Source: Maribacter sp. (GTDB lineage: Bacteria > Bacteroidota > Bacteroidia > Flavobacteriales > Flavobacteriaceae). Taken from it: a DNA stretch of 64,000 nucleotides. This document shows positions 53,683 to 63,640 of this stretch, piece after piece. The notes beneath the pieces were generated by a model. That model ran no database searches and had not been told where the DNA came from. It was given only the letters and a program-made list of their open reading frames with translations. The stretch covers positions 1-64,000 of the forward strand of contig DRFI01000005.1 of NCBI GenBank assembly GCA_011050675.1, given 5' to 3'. The first letter of the stretch is position 1; each line of letters opens with the position of its first letter. Made by a program: the position numbers and the translations under genes.

Positions 53683-55689
53683 ATGGCAAAAGAAAACAAG
53701 ACAAATCCGAAGAAACCAAAGTTTAGTTCTTGGTGGATTTATGGATTAGTAGCAGTATTACTTATTGGATTTCAATTATTCAATAGTGATGATTTAGCTA
53801 GTACACAAAAAACGACTACTTCAGAGTTACAACAGTATTTGAGAAACGGTGATGTTAAAAAGGTTTTAATCATTACTAACACAAATCAAGCAAAGGTTTT
53901 TTTAACCGATGAAGCCATTGCGAAAGAAGTTCATAAAGATGTTAACGAAAAATCGTTTCTTCCAGCTTCAGGCAATGTACCACAGTACACCTTAGATTAT
54001 GGTGATCTTCAAATATTTCAAAATGAAATAACAGAGATTAAAAAAGAAAATAATTTAGATACCATTATTGAATTTGGTAAAGAATCTACAGCCATTTTAG
54101 ATTTCTTACTATCCTTACTACCATTTGTTTTAATTATTGGTATTTGGATATATCTTATGCGTAGAATGTCTGGCGGCGGCGGCGGCGGCGCTGGAGGTCA
54201 AATATTTAATATTGGTAAATCTAAAGCCAAGTTATTTGACGAAAAAACAGATACTAGAACATCTTTTAAAGATGTTGCCGGTTTAGAAGGTGCAAAAGAA
54301 GAAGTTGAAGAGATTGTGGATTTCTTAAGAAACCCAGATAAATATACATCTTTAGGTGGTAAAATTCCTAAAGGTGCATTATTAGTAGGTCCTCCAGGTA
54401 CTGGTAAGACTCTTTTAGCCAAAGCTGTTGCAGGTGAAGCTAAAGTGCCTTTCTTTTCATTATCTGGATCAGATTTCGTAGAAATGTTTGTTGGTGTTGG
54501 TGCTTCTAGAGTTCGTGACTTGTTTAAACAAGCCAAAGATAAATCTCCAGCTATTATATTCATTGATGAAATTGATGCTATTGGTAGAGCTAGAGGTAAA
54601 AATAATTTTACAGGCTCTAACGATGAACGTGAAAATACATTGAATCAGTTATTAACTGAAATGGATGGTTTTGGAACCAATACAAATGTTATTGTATTAG
54701 CAGCAACCAACCGTGCAGATGTATTGGATAAAGCTTTAATGCGTGCAGGTAGATTTGATAGACAGATTTATGTTGATTTACCAGACATTCGTGAACGTAA
54801 AGAAATTTTTGAAGTTCACCTAAGACCTATTAAAACATCAGAGGCATTAGATCTTGAATTTTTAGCGAGACAAACACCAGGTTTCTCTGGTGCTGATATT
54901 GCTAATGTTTGTAATGAAGCAGCCTTAATCGCTGCTAGAAAAGAGAAAAAAGCTGTTTCAAAACAAGATTTCTTAGATGCTGTTGACAGAATAGTTGGTG
55001 GTCTAGAAAAGAAAAATAAAATAATAACTCCTGGTGAGAAAGAAACTATAGCTTATCATGAAGCCGGTCATGCAACTACAAGTTGGATGTTAGAGCATGC
55101 TGCTCCATTAGTTAAAGTAACAATAGTACCAAGAGGACAGTCATTAGGTGCAGCTTGGTATTTGCCAGAAGAGCGCTTAATTGTAAGACCAGAACAAATG
55201 TTGGACGAAATGTGTGCAACAATGGGTGGTAGAGCTGCTGAAAAAGTTATTTTCAATAAAATATCTACTGGTGCATTAAGTGATTTGGAAAAAGTAACCA
55301 AGCAAGCTCGTGCAATGGTAACTATCTATGGTCTTAATGATGAAATAGGAAACATAACCTATTATGATTCTGCTGGGCAAGATTCTTATGGTTTTTCAAA
55401 ACCTTATAGTGAAGATACTGCTCGAAAAATTGATGGTGAAATATCTAAGATTATAGAAGAGCAATATCAAAGAGCCATTAAAGTTCTTACGGACAACAAG
55501 GACAAATTAACGACTTTGGCCGAACGATTATTAGAGAAAGAAGTTATCTTTAAAGAAGATTTAGAAAAAATATTTGGCGTAAGAAATTTTGAAAAAGATA
55601 TCCTTGCCTTAGAAAATAAAAAAAATCTAGAAAAGTTAAAAGACTCAGATTCAAAAACGGAAGAGCAAGAAATTACAGAGAATAACTAA
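53683..55689 (+). CDS. ftsH: ATP-dependent zinc metalloprotease FtsH
   Basis: 668 residues, the membrane-anchored hexameric protease for misfolded membrane and short-lived proteins. Two transmembrane helices (WWIYGLVAVLLIGFQLF, then FLLSLLPFVLIIGIWIYLM), a Gly-rich linker (SGGGGGGAGGQIF), Walker A GPPGTGKT at 236-243, Walker B IIFIDEIDAIG, the second region of homology, and the zinc site HEAGH at 459-463. It precedes lipid-synthesis genes; in E. coli FtsH controls envelope lipid balance, so the link is plausible. Confidence 0.98.
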   Translation: MAKENKTNPKKPKFSSWWIYGLVAVLLIGFQLFNSDDLASTQKTTTSELQQYLRNGDVKKVLIITNTNQAKVFLTDEAIAKEVHKDVNEKSFLPASGNVPQYTLDYGDLQIFQNEITEIKKENNLDTIIEFGKESTAILDFLLSLLPFVLIIGIWIYLMRRMSGGGGGGAGGQIFNIGKSKAKLFDEKTDTRTSFKDVAGLEGAKEEVEEIVDFLRNPDKYTSLGGKIPKGALLVGPPGTGKTLLAKAVAGEAKVPFFSLSGSDFVEMFVGVGASRVRDLFKQAKDKSPAIIFIDEIDAIGRARGKNNFTGSNDERENTLNQLLTEMDGFGTNTNVIVLAATNRADVLDKALMRAGRFDRQIYVDLPDIRERKEIFEVHLRPIKTSEALDLEFLARQTPGFSGADIANVCNEAALIAARKEKKAVSKQDFLDAVDRIVGGLEKKNKIITPGEKETIAYHEAGHATTSWMLEHAAPLVKVTIVPRGQSLGAAWYLPEERLIVRPEQMLDEMCATMGGRAAEKVIFNKISTGALSDLEKVTKQARAMVTIYGLNDEIGNITYYDSAGQDSYGFSKPYSEDTARKIDGEISKIIEEQYQRAIKVLTDNKDKLTTLAERLLEKEVIFKEDLEKIFGVRNFEKDILALENKKNLEKLKDSDSKTEEQEITENN

Positions 55690-55730
55690 AATTGCAGTAC
55701 TTTAGATTAGCAATTATTTCAACAACGTAA

Positions 55731-56342
55731 ATGGGGTTTTTAGATATTTTATTTGGTGGTGGCAAAAAGAAGGTTTCGAAAGAAACTGCGGAAACGCGAG
55801 GTGACCATATGCCAGATTTAAATATCCCTGTTGATGAAAAATTTACTATTCATTTTAAGCAAAATGGAGGTAAGTTTATCTATTGTGATTCTGATGTAGA
55901 AGTTTCTAGGGCAATAGAAAACATTGTTGCCGAAAATAATTGGGAAAGTGAGCCTTTCTTTGTTTTAAATGAAAGGCTAGCCCAAAAATTTTCAAAAGAA
56001 CCTATTACTTTTACTAACAATGTTAAACAGAGTGAAGTATTCTTTACCACTTGTGAGCATTTAATCGCACAAAACGGAAGCATTTTAGTTTGCTCAAATC
56101 AGTTACACGAGAAAAAAGTAAATGAGCTACCTAGTAATGTAGTTGTATTCGCTACAACTAGTCAACTGGTGGAGTCTATAGGTGAGGGTTTAAAGACCAT
56201 CAAAAAAAAATATGGTCAAAAAATTCCGGCCAACATAACTACCTTAAAACACTTTAAAGCTACCGCAGAAAATTCAGATGATTTTCTAACTTATGGTAGT
56301 AGCACTAAAAATCTTTATCTTTTACTACTGGAAGATTTATAG
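55731..56342 (+). CDS. LUD domain protein (LutC/YkgG family)
   Basis: 203 residues. After a basic start (MGFLDILFGGGKKKVSKET) comes a LUD/YkgG-type domain with FFTTCEHLIAQNGSILVCS and NVVVFATTSQLVESIGEGL. In lactate utilisation such proteins form a complex with iron-sulfur partners, but no LutA/LutB genes are near. In flavobacteria the gene tends to sit between ftsH and cdsA, so its role may be different and is unknown. Its stop is 1 nt before the cdsA ATG. Confidence 0.85.
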   Translation: MGFLDILFGGGKKKVSKETAETRGDHMPDLNIPVDEKFTIHFKQNGGKFIYCDSDVEVSRAIENIVAENNWESEPFFVLNERLAQKFSKEPITFTNNVKQSEVFFTTCEHLIAQNGSILVCSNQLHEKKVNELPSNVVVFATTSQLVESIGEGLKTIKKKYGQKIPANITTLKHFKATAENSDDFLTYGSSTKNLYLLLLEDL

Positions 56343-56343
56343 T

Positions 56344-57147
56344 ATGAAAGAAATTTTACGAAGGTCATTAACAGGGGCTGTCTATATAATTTTATTATTG
56401 TCCGCAGTATTCTTAAGTTCTGATGCGTTCGATTTCTTATTCATGACTTTTGGGCTTGCTTGCCTATATGAGTATAAAAAGCTAGTACATTTAAAAGGAT
56501 ATCACATTTTTGCCGCTTATTTGGCCATATGGTGGGCATTCATTTATTTAGTAAAAGATCAACAACTAATTAATATATTAATGTTGATAACCATAGTTGT
56601 CGACATCTACCTTCTTGTCAATCTATTCAGCAAGAAACCTATAAAATTCAATACCGCACAAAAATTTATTGTAGGTCTATTTTATATTGGCGGAGGATGT
56701 ATTTTCCTTACAATGATACCTTATAAGAATGATGCTTTTGCAAAATTATTAATAATGGGAATTTTTATCCTAATTTGGGTTAATGACTCATTTGCATATT
56801 TAGTCGGTAAAAGCATAGGACGAACTAAATTATTTCCTTCTGTTTCTCCTAAAAAAACAATTGAAGGTACCTTAGGAGGTTTTATATTTGCACTGGCAGC
56901 TGCGTATTTAATGGCTACCTTTGAAGCCTTGATTAGTCCAATACAATGGATGATACTGGCAACAGTTATTGTCGTTGCGGGAAGTTTAGGTGATTTAATA
57001 GAATCAAAATTAAAAAGAGCGGCAGGTGTTAAAGATAGTGGCGCTATATTACCAGGACATGGTGGCATGCTAGACCGTTTAGATAGTTTGGTATTTGCAG
57101 CACCGTTTGCTTATTTAACTTTAAATATTTTCAGTTATGTTTCATAG
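56344..57147 (+). CDS. cdsA: Phosphatidate cytidylyltransferase
   Basis: 267 residues from ATG 56344, an integral membrane enzyme making CDP-diacylglycerol. It has about seven to eight transmembrane helices and the C-terminal signature GRTKLFPSVSPKKTIEGTLGG and GDLIESKLKRAAGVKDSG followed by LPGHGGMLDRLDSL. It begins right after the LUD stop and overlaps psd by 11 nt, so phospholipid genes are translated together. Confidence 0.96.
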   Translation: MKEILRRSLTGAVYIILLLSAVFLSSDAFDFLFMTFGLACLYEYKKLVHLKGYHIFAAYLAIWWAFIYLVKDQQLINILMLITIVVDIYLLVNLFSKKPIKFNTAQKFIVGLFYIGGGCIFLTMIPYKNDAFAKLLIMGIFILIWVNDSFAYLVGKSIGRTKLFPSVSPKKTIEGTLGGFIFALAAAYLMATFEALISPIQWMILATVIVVAGSLGDLIESKLKRAAGVKDSGAILPGHGGMLDRLDSLVFAAPFAYLTLNIFSYVS

Positions 57148-57820
57148 GGAGGGACAAAAAATAATATTGTTTTCTTTTATAATTATAGGCGCTAGTGTTC
57201 TTCTAGCCCATTTTTTCATTGATATAGCCTGGCTAAAATTAGTTGTCCAGTTATTGGGCTTAATTGTCTTAATAATTATTCTACAATTTTTTAGAAACCC
57301 TAAGAGGGTAGCCATTAAAACTTTCAATGAAATTTTGGCTCCTGTTGACGGTAAAGTGGTCGTAATAGAAGAAGTTTTCGAAAAAGAATTTTTTAAAGAC
57401 AAGAGAAAACAAGTTTCAATATTTATGTCTCCTGTAAATGTACATGTTACTAGATATCCTGCTAGTGGTAGTATTACTTTTTCAAAATACCACCCGGGCA
57501 AATATTTAGTTGCCTGGCACCCAAAGTCTAGCGAAGAAAACGAAAGAACTACCGTAGTAATAAAAACTCCTAAATTCGGCGAAATTTTATACAGGCAAAT
57601 TGCAGGCGCTTTAGCAAGACGTATCGTAAATTATGCTGAAAAAGGGGAAAGTGTACAACAGGGCGATGATGCAGGTTTTATAAAATTTGGTTCTAGAGTA
57701 GACTTGTTCTTACCTTTAGATTGTCAGATTAACGTAAAACTGAACCAAAAGGTAAAAGGTGCCGAAACATGCATAGCTACTTTTGTTGACCCAAATGAAA
57801 AAGACGAAATTACATATTGA
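57137..57820 (+). CDS. psd: Phosphatidylserine decarboxylase proenzyme
   Basis: 227 residues, the short PSD type. An N-terminal membrane region (IILFSFIIIGASVLLAHFF and LVVQLLGLIVLIIILQFF) is followed by NEILAPVDGKVV, MSPVNVHVTRYPASG and the self-cleavage site FIKFGSRVDLFLP. Cleavage between G185 and S186 would make the pyruvoyl group. It makes phosphatidylethanolamine. It overlaps cdsA by 11 nt and the acyl-CoA-binding gene by 26 nt. Confidence 0.95.
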   Translation: MFHREGQKIILFSFIIIGASVLLAHFFIDIAWLKLVVQLLGLIVLIIILQFFRNPKRVAIKTFNEILAPVDGKVVVIEEVFEKEFFKDKRKQVSIFMSPVNVHVTRYPASGSITFSKYHPGKYLVAWHPKSSEENERTTVVIKTPKFGEILYRQIAGALARRIVNYAEKGESVQQGDDAGFIKFGSRVDLFLPLDCQINVKLNQKVKGAETCIATFVDPNEKDEITY

Positions 57821-58052
57821 ATTTGAGGAGACTGTTACTTTGGTAAATAACTTTACCGAACCAATTCCTGCAGATATACTTTTAAAATTGTACGCTTATT
57901 ATAAAATAGCGAATTCAAATTTTGATAACCCCGGCAGTAAAACCCCTCTAATTAACGCCTTTAAGGCAAATGCTCTATTTCAAGCTAAGAATATGAGCAA
58001 AAAAAAAGCTATGCGTGCATATATCGAATTGGCTACTAAAGAATTGAAATAG
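57795..58052 (+). CDS. Acyl-CoA-binding protein (ACBP)
   Basis: 85 residues from ATG 57795. The four-helix ACBP signature is clear: EFEETVTLVNNF, PADILLKLYAYYKIANSNFDN and AFKANALFQAKNMSKKKAMRAYIE. ACBPs hold long-chain acyl-CoA in the cytosol; they are universal in eukaryotes but patchy in bacteria. The gene overlaps psd by 26 nt, so it is coupled to phospholipid synthesis and may buffer acyl-CoA for it. Confidence 0.9.
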   Translation: MKKTKLHIEFEETVTLVNNFTEPIPADILLKLYAYYKIANSNFDNPGSKTPLINAFKANALFQAKNMSKKKAMRAYIELATKELK

Positions 58053-58138
58053 CCACTTATGTCATCTAAACAATTTCAAAAGGTGTGAAGTTGTAACAAT
58101 AAGGTTTAAAGAAATTTTAAACAAATGCTAGAGATTGG

Positions 58139-58621
58139 ATGAAAAGACTAGAAAAAATTAAAACTAAAATTCTTCGTATTTCAATTGGTGTAGTATACCT
58201 AATTTTTGGTTTTATCAAATTTATCCCAAACATGAGTCCGGCTGAAGATTTAGCCACAAATACCATCAATTTATTAACTCTAGGCATCCTCCCTTCTAAT
58301 CTTGGCTTATTGACATTAGCTGTAGGAGAAACTTTAATAGGTTTATTCTTAATACTAAACTGGAAGCCTAAGATTGTTATTTACGTTGCAATAACTCATA
58401 TTATTTTCACTTTTAGTCCGTTATTCTTACTGCCTGAAGAAATATTTGGCAAAGGAGAATTGATTTTCACATTAGCCGGACAGTACATATTTAAAAATAT
58501 TATAATTCTTAGTGCATTATTATCCTTGAAGATAGACTTAGATATTAAACTAAAGAAAAATACTATTGATATCAGTCCAGACAAACTAATTTCAATTCAA
58601 AATCAGCAAAAACAATTTTAG
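58139..58621 (+). CDS. DoxX-like membrane protein
   Basis: 160 residues with four predicted transmembrane helices (LRISIGVVYLIFGFIKFIP, LLTLAVGETLIGLFLIL, IVIYVAITHIIFTFSPLFLL, NIIILSALLSLKIDL). Layout and the FGFIKF and ETLIGLFLIL motifs match DoxX/DoxD-like proteins, a broad family of uncertain function linked in places to thiol and redox stress. The gene is on the same strand as the lipid genes, 86 nt downstream, and converges on the creatininase gene with no terminator visible. Confidence 0.75.
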   Translation: MKRLEKIKTKILRISIGVVYLIFGFIKFIPNMSPAEDLATNTINLLTLGILPSNLGLLTLAVGETLIGLFLILNWKPKIVIYVAITHIIFTFSPLFLLPEEIFGKGELIFTLAGQYIFKNIIILSALLSLKIDLDIKLKKNTIDISPDKLISIQNQQKQF

Positions 58622-59386
58622 TTAGTGATAAAGATCTTCTAGATCAGCATCACATAATGAACAGAGGAGCTCATCTAATTTCTTGCAAATATCATTAAAA
58701 AAACGTTCACCTTTTTCTGTAGTAGCAAACTCAGGATTACCAATACCCGTATCACTACTTACTTTAGACCATTGCCTTTCTGCCCAAGCCCAATCTTCAT
58801 TGTAAGCTTTTATTTTAAACTTCTTAGCACTACCACTACCCCATTTTTCTTTTGGCAAAACTAAATCAGGTCTTAAATAAAGCATTAAGCTTGTTTCCAT
58901 TTCATCTGCATGATCTCCTTTTTCCTTGAAGTATTTTAACTTATCAAACATGGGTGGAAAAAAACAAAAGCTAATAAACATTTTAGGAAATAATAAACCC
59001 AATTCTCGTACTATTGGTTTAAAATTATTACCACCATGACCATTGAATAATAGTAACTTATAAATGCCTTGTCTATTTAATACTTCTACCAAATCCTTTA
59101 AAATGGCTAATTGTGTTGAAGGGTTCAAATTCATATCCAAATAGATATCTTTTTGCCCCGTATTTACACCATAAGGCATTGTTGGTAACACCATTACCTT
59201 TTTACCTTTTTCCCAAGATAAACCAGCTGCAGATTCAACCATATGCTGCGCTTGATAATTGTCGGTACCATATGGTAAATGATAGTTATGAGCTTCGGTA
59301 GCGCCCCATGGCAATATTGCTAAATCAATTTGCTCTTCTTTTAAATGCTCCCAGTTCGTTTCCGCTAGTACAAAAGGTCTAATCAT
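58622..59386 (-). CDS. Creatininase family protein
   Basis: 254 residues from ATG 59386 (MIRPFVLAETNWEHLKEE); the longer frame crosses a terminator. The family metal site appears as ILPWGATEAHNYHLPYGTDNYQA, with LLFNGHGGNNFKPIV and GDHADEMETSLML supplying further ligands. Members are Mn/Zn amidohydrolases that open small cyclic amides such as creatinine or formamide-containing intermediates; the substrate here is not known. It converges on the DoxX-like gene. Confidence 0.92.
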   Translation of the reverse strand: MIRPFVLAETNWEHLKEEQIDLAILPWGATEAHNYHLPYGTDNYQAQHMVESAAGLSWEKGKKVMVLPTMPYGVNTGQKDIYLDMNLNPSTQLAILKDLVEVLNRQGIYKLLLFNGHGGNNFKPIVRELGLLFPKMFISFCFFPPMFDKLKYFKEKGDHADEMETSLMLYLRPDLVLPKEKWGSGSAKKFKIKAYNEDWAWAERQWSKVSSDTGIGNPEFATTEKGERFFNDICKKLDELLCSLCDADLEDLYH

Positions 59387-59423
59387 AGTATTAAAGATAC
59401 TATTAATAAATTCATTTTTAAAG

Positions 59424-59455
59424 CAAAAAAAACCCTTGAAATCAATCAAGGGTTC
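59424..59455 (-). terminator. Terminator after the small membrane protein gene
   Basis: AACCCTTGA pairs with TCAAGGGTT (9 bp, 6-nt loop), and the minus strand continues with eight U. It lies 37 nt after the stop of the 55-residue gene and before the creatininase gene. Confidence 0.85.
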
Positions 59456-59492
59456 TATGTTTTTTTTGAAAAAATGGTTTGAAAATTTTGAC

Positions 59493-59696
<204 letters not shown>

Positions 59697-59799
59697 AAAG
59701 AATCACCTCTTTAAGCTTAACTCAAATCAACGGATTACTAGCTCTAATTCTACAACAAACCTTACGAACACCTATTAACATGTGCTTATAGTCAGTAAC

Positions 59800-60684
59800 T
59801 TACACTAATTTTTCTTTAAAAAACTCAATGGTACGTGACCATGCCAATTCTGCAGCTGGTTCATCATACCTAGGTGTAGATGTATTATGAAAACCATGAT
59901 TTACATTAGGATAGAAATAAGCTACGTTTTCTTTACCTAGTTTTTTCAATGTCTTTTCATAAGCAGGCCATCCGGCATTTACTCGCTCATCTAAACCGGC
60001 ATACTGCAACATTAATGGTGAATTAATATTTTCTATCCCCTCCGTAGGCTGACCTCCGTAAAAAGGTACCGAAGCTCCTAAGTCCGGTACTTTTACTGCC
60101 ATCATGTTCGAAATCCACCCGCCGAAACAAAACCCTACTACTCCTATTTTACCGTTGCAATCTTTGTGCGATTTTAAATATTCAAATGCCGCGATGAAAT
60201 CTTCTAACATTTCATTTCTATCTCTAGTTCGTTGCATTTCTCGTCCTTCATCATCATTACCAGGATACCCACCTAACGGACTCAACGCATCTGGAGCAAT
60301 TGTAATAAAGCCTGCTAAAGCAGCTCTCCTGGCTGTATCTTCAACATACGGATTCAAGCCTCTATTTTCATGTACCACTACAATTCCTGGTAGTTTATCA
60401 GTTCCTGATTTAGGTTTGGACAATAGTGCTTTTATTTCACCACCACCTTTAGTAGAATTATAGGTTATAAACTCTGAGTCTAAATCTGGATTATTCTTAT
60501 CTACTAAAAAAGTGCTTTTGTAATCAGGCATTAAGAAACTCATCAATGAAGGTACAGTAATACCTCCCACAGCATACATAGATAGTTTCTGCACAAAATC
60601 TCTGCGCTCCAATTTATTATGCGCATAAGCGTCGTACAAATCGAATACCTCTTGTTTAATATCTTCCTTTTTTAATGATTTCAT
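59800..60684 (-). CDS. Dienelactone hydrolase family protein with Tat-like motif
   Basis: 294 residues from ATG 60684 (MKSLKKEDIKQEVFDLYDAY). Around residues 27-50 there is a twin-arginine stretch RRDFVQKL followed by a hydrophobic segment (SMYAVGGITVPSLMSFLMP), suggesting Tat export, although the preceding extension is long. The alpha/beta hydrolase domain has the nucleophile Cys in GVVGFCFGGWISNMM, the acid Asp in YAGLDERVNAGWP, and the His in NVNHGFHNTSTP. It probably hydrolyses lactones or esters; the substrate is unknown. Confidence 0.9.
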   Translation of the reverse strand: MKSLKKEDIKQEVFDLYDAYAHNKLERRDFVQKLSMYAVGGITVPSLMSFLMPDYKSTFLVDKNNPDLDSEFITYNSTKGGGEIKALLSKPKSGTDKLPGIVVVHENRGLNPYVEDTARRAALAGFITIAPDALSPLGGYPGNDDEGREMQRTRDRNEMLEDFIAAFEYLKSHKDCNGKIGVVGFCFGGWISNMMAVKVPDLGASVPFYGGQPTEGIENINSPLMLQYAGLDERVNAGWPAYEKTLKKLGKENVAYFYPNVNHGFHNTSTPRYDEPAAELAWSRTIEFFKEKLV

Positions 60685-60754
60685 TTTCTTAGCGATTTTT
60701 GTTCTTCTATAAAAATACAAAAAACGTTGGGTCGCTAGAATAATTTTAACAATA

Positions 60755-60792
60755 GAAAAAGCCTCATTCCCAATAATTTAGGAATGAGGCTT
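60755..60792 (-). terminator. valS terminator
   Basis: A 12-bp stem (AAGCCTCATTCC/GGAATGAGGCTT, 10-nt loop) is followed by TTTTTC on the minus strand, 24 nt after the valS stop. Confidence 0.85.
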
Positions 60793-60815
60793 ATGTAATT
60801 TACTTATTAAGAATT

Positions 60816-63446
60816 CTAGCTTAAACTAGCCAAACTCTTTTCTAAAGTTTCAATTTTAGCTTCTGCATCAGCAAGTTTTTGACGCTCTATAGCGATTACT
60901 TTATCAGGTGCATTACTTACAAATCGATCATTAGAAAGTTTCTTTTGAACAGATGTTAAAAATCCTTTTGTATACTTCAACTCTTCTTTGATTTTAAGAA
61001 TCTCTGCCTCAACATCAATTGCACCTTCCATAGGTACAAAATATTCGTTACTTTTTACACGAAAGGTTAATGCGCCTTCTAATTGCTCTTCTATATAACT
61101 AATTTCAGAAACATTTGTTAGCTTAGAAATTACAACATCCCAACGGTCACTAGCTTTTTCGGTATTTAATACAGACAACTCTAAAGACTCCTTCATTGGA
61201 ATATTCTTGTTTTTCCTAATAGTTCTAACTCCTGCTATAACCTCAGCCGCAAAATCGAATTGTTCAATTAACTCTTCATCTATTTTACCGACAGTTGGCC
61301 ATTTAGAAATTACCAATGCCTCGCTATCGCTTCTTTCAGAAATATGTTGCCACACTTCTTCTGTTAAAAATGGCATGAAAGGATGTAGCAATTTCAAAAT
61401 CTGTTCGAACAATTGAATTACTTTATCAAATGTTGTTTTATCTATTGGTTGTTGGTATGCTGGTTTAATTATCTCTAACAATGAAGAACTGTAATCGTCC
61501 CAAACCAATTTATAAATAGACATCAACGCATCTGAAATTCTAAATTTACTAAAGTGATCTTCAATTTCTAATAGCGTTTTATTCAATTTAGACTCGTACC
61601 ATTCCAAACCTAGTTTTGATGCTTCAGGCTGTGGAATATCTGCAATTTCCCATCCTTTTATTAAACGGAAACCATTCCAAATTTTATTCGCAAAATTCTT
61701 TCCTTGTTGACACAAGTCTTCATCGAACATTAAATCATTACCAGCAGCAGAACTTAACAATAGACCAACACGAACTCCGTCAGCACCGTAATCTTCAATA
61801 AGCTTCAACGCATCTGGTGAATTACCCAAAGATTTGGACATTTTTTTACGTTGCTTATCTCTAACTAATCCTGTGAAATAAACATTTTCAAAAGGTTTCT
61901 CGCCTCTAAATTCATATCCTGCAACAATCATTCTAGCAACCCAAAAGAAAAGAATATCCGGACCTGTTACCAAGTCATTTGTTGGATAATAATAATTTAT
62001 CTCTTCGTTATCTGGCTCCATAATACCGCCAAAAACACTCATTGGCCATAACCATGATGAAAACCAAGTATCCAACACATCTGCATCTTGTCGTAAATCG
62101 CTTTCCTGTAAACTTGAATTTCCAGATTTCTCTTTAGCTAGTTTTAAAGCATCTTCTAAATTCGCTGCAACAACAAAATCTTCTTGACCATCACCAAAAT
62201 AAAATGCCGGTATTTGTTGACCCCACCATAATTGCCTAGAAATATTCCAATCACGAACATTTTCCATCCAATGACGGTATGTGTTTTCAAATTTCTTTGG
62301 ATGTAACTTTACATCTCCACTTTCTAAAACAGCTTCTAATGCTGGCTTAGCCAAGTCTTCCATTTTAAGGAACCATTGGTCTGACAACTTTGGCTCTATA
62401 ACTGCCTTAGTTCTCTCTGAGGTACCTACTTTATTAATATGGGTTTCTGTTTTTACCAAGAAGCCCTTTTCTTCTAATTCTTTTGATATTTCTTTTCTAA
62501 CTACAAATCTGTCTTTACCCTCGTAATGCATACCGAAGCTATTTAAGCTAGCATCATCATTAAAGATATCTATAGTCTCTAAATTATGTTTATCACCTAG
62601 AGCTTTGTCATTTATGTCATGCGCAGGTGTAACCTTTAGACAACCTGTACCAAATTCCATATCTACATACTCATCTTCGATAATTGGAATTACCCTATTA
62701 CAAATAGGGACAATGACTTTTTTACCTTTTAAATGTGTAAAACGTTCATCATTCGGGTTTATACAAATAGCCGTATCTCCCAAAATTGTTTCAGGCCTTG
62801 TAGTTGCTATAGTCACCTTTTCATCAGATCCTTCTATAGCATATGCCAAATAATACAAAAGACCCTGTTTCTCTTCATAAATAACCTCTTCGTCTGACAA
62901 GGTAGTTTGCGCCTCTGGATCCCAGTTTACCATGCGGTAACCACGATAAATAAGTCCTTTATTATATAGATCTATAAAAACCTTTATAACGCTGTCATAT
63001 CTTTCTTTATCCATGGTGAACGCAGTACGTTCCCAATCACAAGAACAACCTAGTTTCTTTAACTGTTCTAGAATGATACCACCATATTCGTGTGTCCAAT
63101 CCCAAGCATGTTTTAAGAATTCATCGCGAGTAAGGTCATTTTTATTGATACCCTGCTCTTTAAGTTTTGCCACTACTTTTGCTTCTGTAGCAATAGACGC
63201 ATGATCAGTACCAGGTACCCAACAAGCATTTTTACCCAATAGACGCGCTCTTCTTATCAACACATCTTGTATGGTATTGTTTAACATATGACCCATATGT
63301 AGAATACCCGTTACGTTTGGTGGTGGTATTACAATACTATAAGGCTCCCTTTCATCGGGAACAGAATGAAAATATCCGTTTTTCATCCAATACTCATACC
63401 AATGAGATTCTGTGGACTGCGGATTATATTTTGAAGGAATTTCCAT
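60816..63446 (-). CDS. valS: Valine--tRNA ligase
   Basis: 876 residues, class I synthetase. The HIGH motif appears as [16 protein letters not shown], the KMSKS motif as [15 protein letters not shown], the editing-domain region includes [18 protein letters not shown], and the C-terminus is a coiled coil ([23 protein letters not shown]) that contacts tRNA. Its promoter lies about 110 nt upstream, back to back with that of the DUF1573 gene, leaving a leader of about 100 nt in which I see no known riboswitch. Confidence 0.98.
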   Translation of the reverse strand: MEIPSKYNPQSTESHWYEYWMKNGYFHSVPDEREPYSIVIPPPNVTGILHMGHMLNNTIQDVLIRRARLLGKNACWVPGTDHASIATEAKVVAKLKEQGINKNDLTRDEFLKHAWDWTHEYGGIILEQLKKLGCSCDWERTAFTMDKERYDSVIKVFIDLYNKGLIYRGYRMVNWDPEAQTTLSDEEVIYEEKQGLLYYLAYAIEGSDEKVTIATTRPETILGDTAICINPNDERFTHLKGKKVIVPICNRVIPIIEDEYVDMEFGTGCLKVTPAHDINDKALGDKHNLETIDIFNDDASLNSFGMHYEGKDRFVVRKEISKELEEKGFLVKTETHINKVGTSERTKAVIEPKLSDQWFLKMEDLAKPALEAVLESGDVKLHPKKFENTYRHWMENVRDWNISRQLWWGQQIPAFYFGDGQEDFVVAANLEDALKLAKEKSGNSSLQESDLRQDADVLDTWFSSWLWPMSVFGGIMEPDNEEINYYYPTNDLVTGPDILFFWVARMIVAGYEFRGEKPFENVYFTGLVRDKQRKKMSKSLGNSPDALKLIEDYGADGVRVGLLLSSAAGNDLMFDEDLCQQGKNFANKIWNGFRLIKGWEIADIPQPEASKLGLEWYESKLNKTLLEIEDHFSKFRISDALMSIYKLVWDDYSSSLLEIIKPAYQQPIDKTTFDKVIQLFEQILKLLHPFMPFLTEEVWQHISERSDSEALVISKWPTVGKIDEELIEQFDFAAEVIAGVRTIRKNKNIPMKESLELSVLNTEKASDRWDVVISKLTNVSEISYIEEQLEGALTFRVKSNEYFVPMEGAIDVEAEILKIKEELKYTKGFLTSVQKKLSNDRFVSNAPDKVIAIERQKLADAEAKIETLEKSLASLS

Positions 63447-63554
63447 ATTTGGAACAGTTTTTGAATAATAATAAATTGGGTTGTTTAAAAATAAAGCCGA
63501 ATTGACATTCTAACGGTCGTTTCAGCTGAATTTCACCTAAAGATAAATACGAAA

Positions 63555-63584
63555 CAAAAATAAGTAACGTTAGAGTATAACAAA
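63555..63584 (-). promoter_or_regulatory. valS promoter
   Basis: On the minus strand TTTG (63581-63584), 18 nt, TATTTTTG (63555-63562): a good consensus. The predicted start is near 63550. Its -33 element is one arm of the palindrome CAAAA-GGA-TTTTG (63581-63593). Confidence 0.6.
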
Positions 63585-63589
63585 AGGAT

Positions 63590-63620
63590 TTTGAGGTTGA
63601 TCTGAAAAGATTTAATTTTG
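63590..63620 (+). promoter_or_regulatory. DUF1573 gene promoter
   Basis: TTTG (63590-63593), exactly 19 nt, TAATTTTG (63613-63620). The predicted start is about 15 nt before the ATG. Its -33 element is the other arm of the palindrome shared with valS. Confidence 0.7.
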
Positions 63621-63640
63621 ACATCCACCCAAAATTAAGA

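Noticed and set aside
54165..54205. GGC-rich stretch in ftsH as a repeat or frameshift site
   Set aside because: It encodes the Gly-rich linker normal for FtsH, and the frame is intact.
63447..63550. T-box or other leader control in the ~100-nt valS leader
   Set aside because: No T-box sequence or specifier stem was found, and T-boxes are not expected in this phylum.
63424..63624. 66-residue minus-strand frame upstream of valS
   Set aside because: It spans the divergent promoters and resembles no protein.
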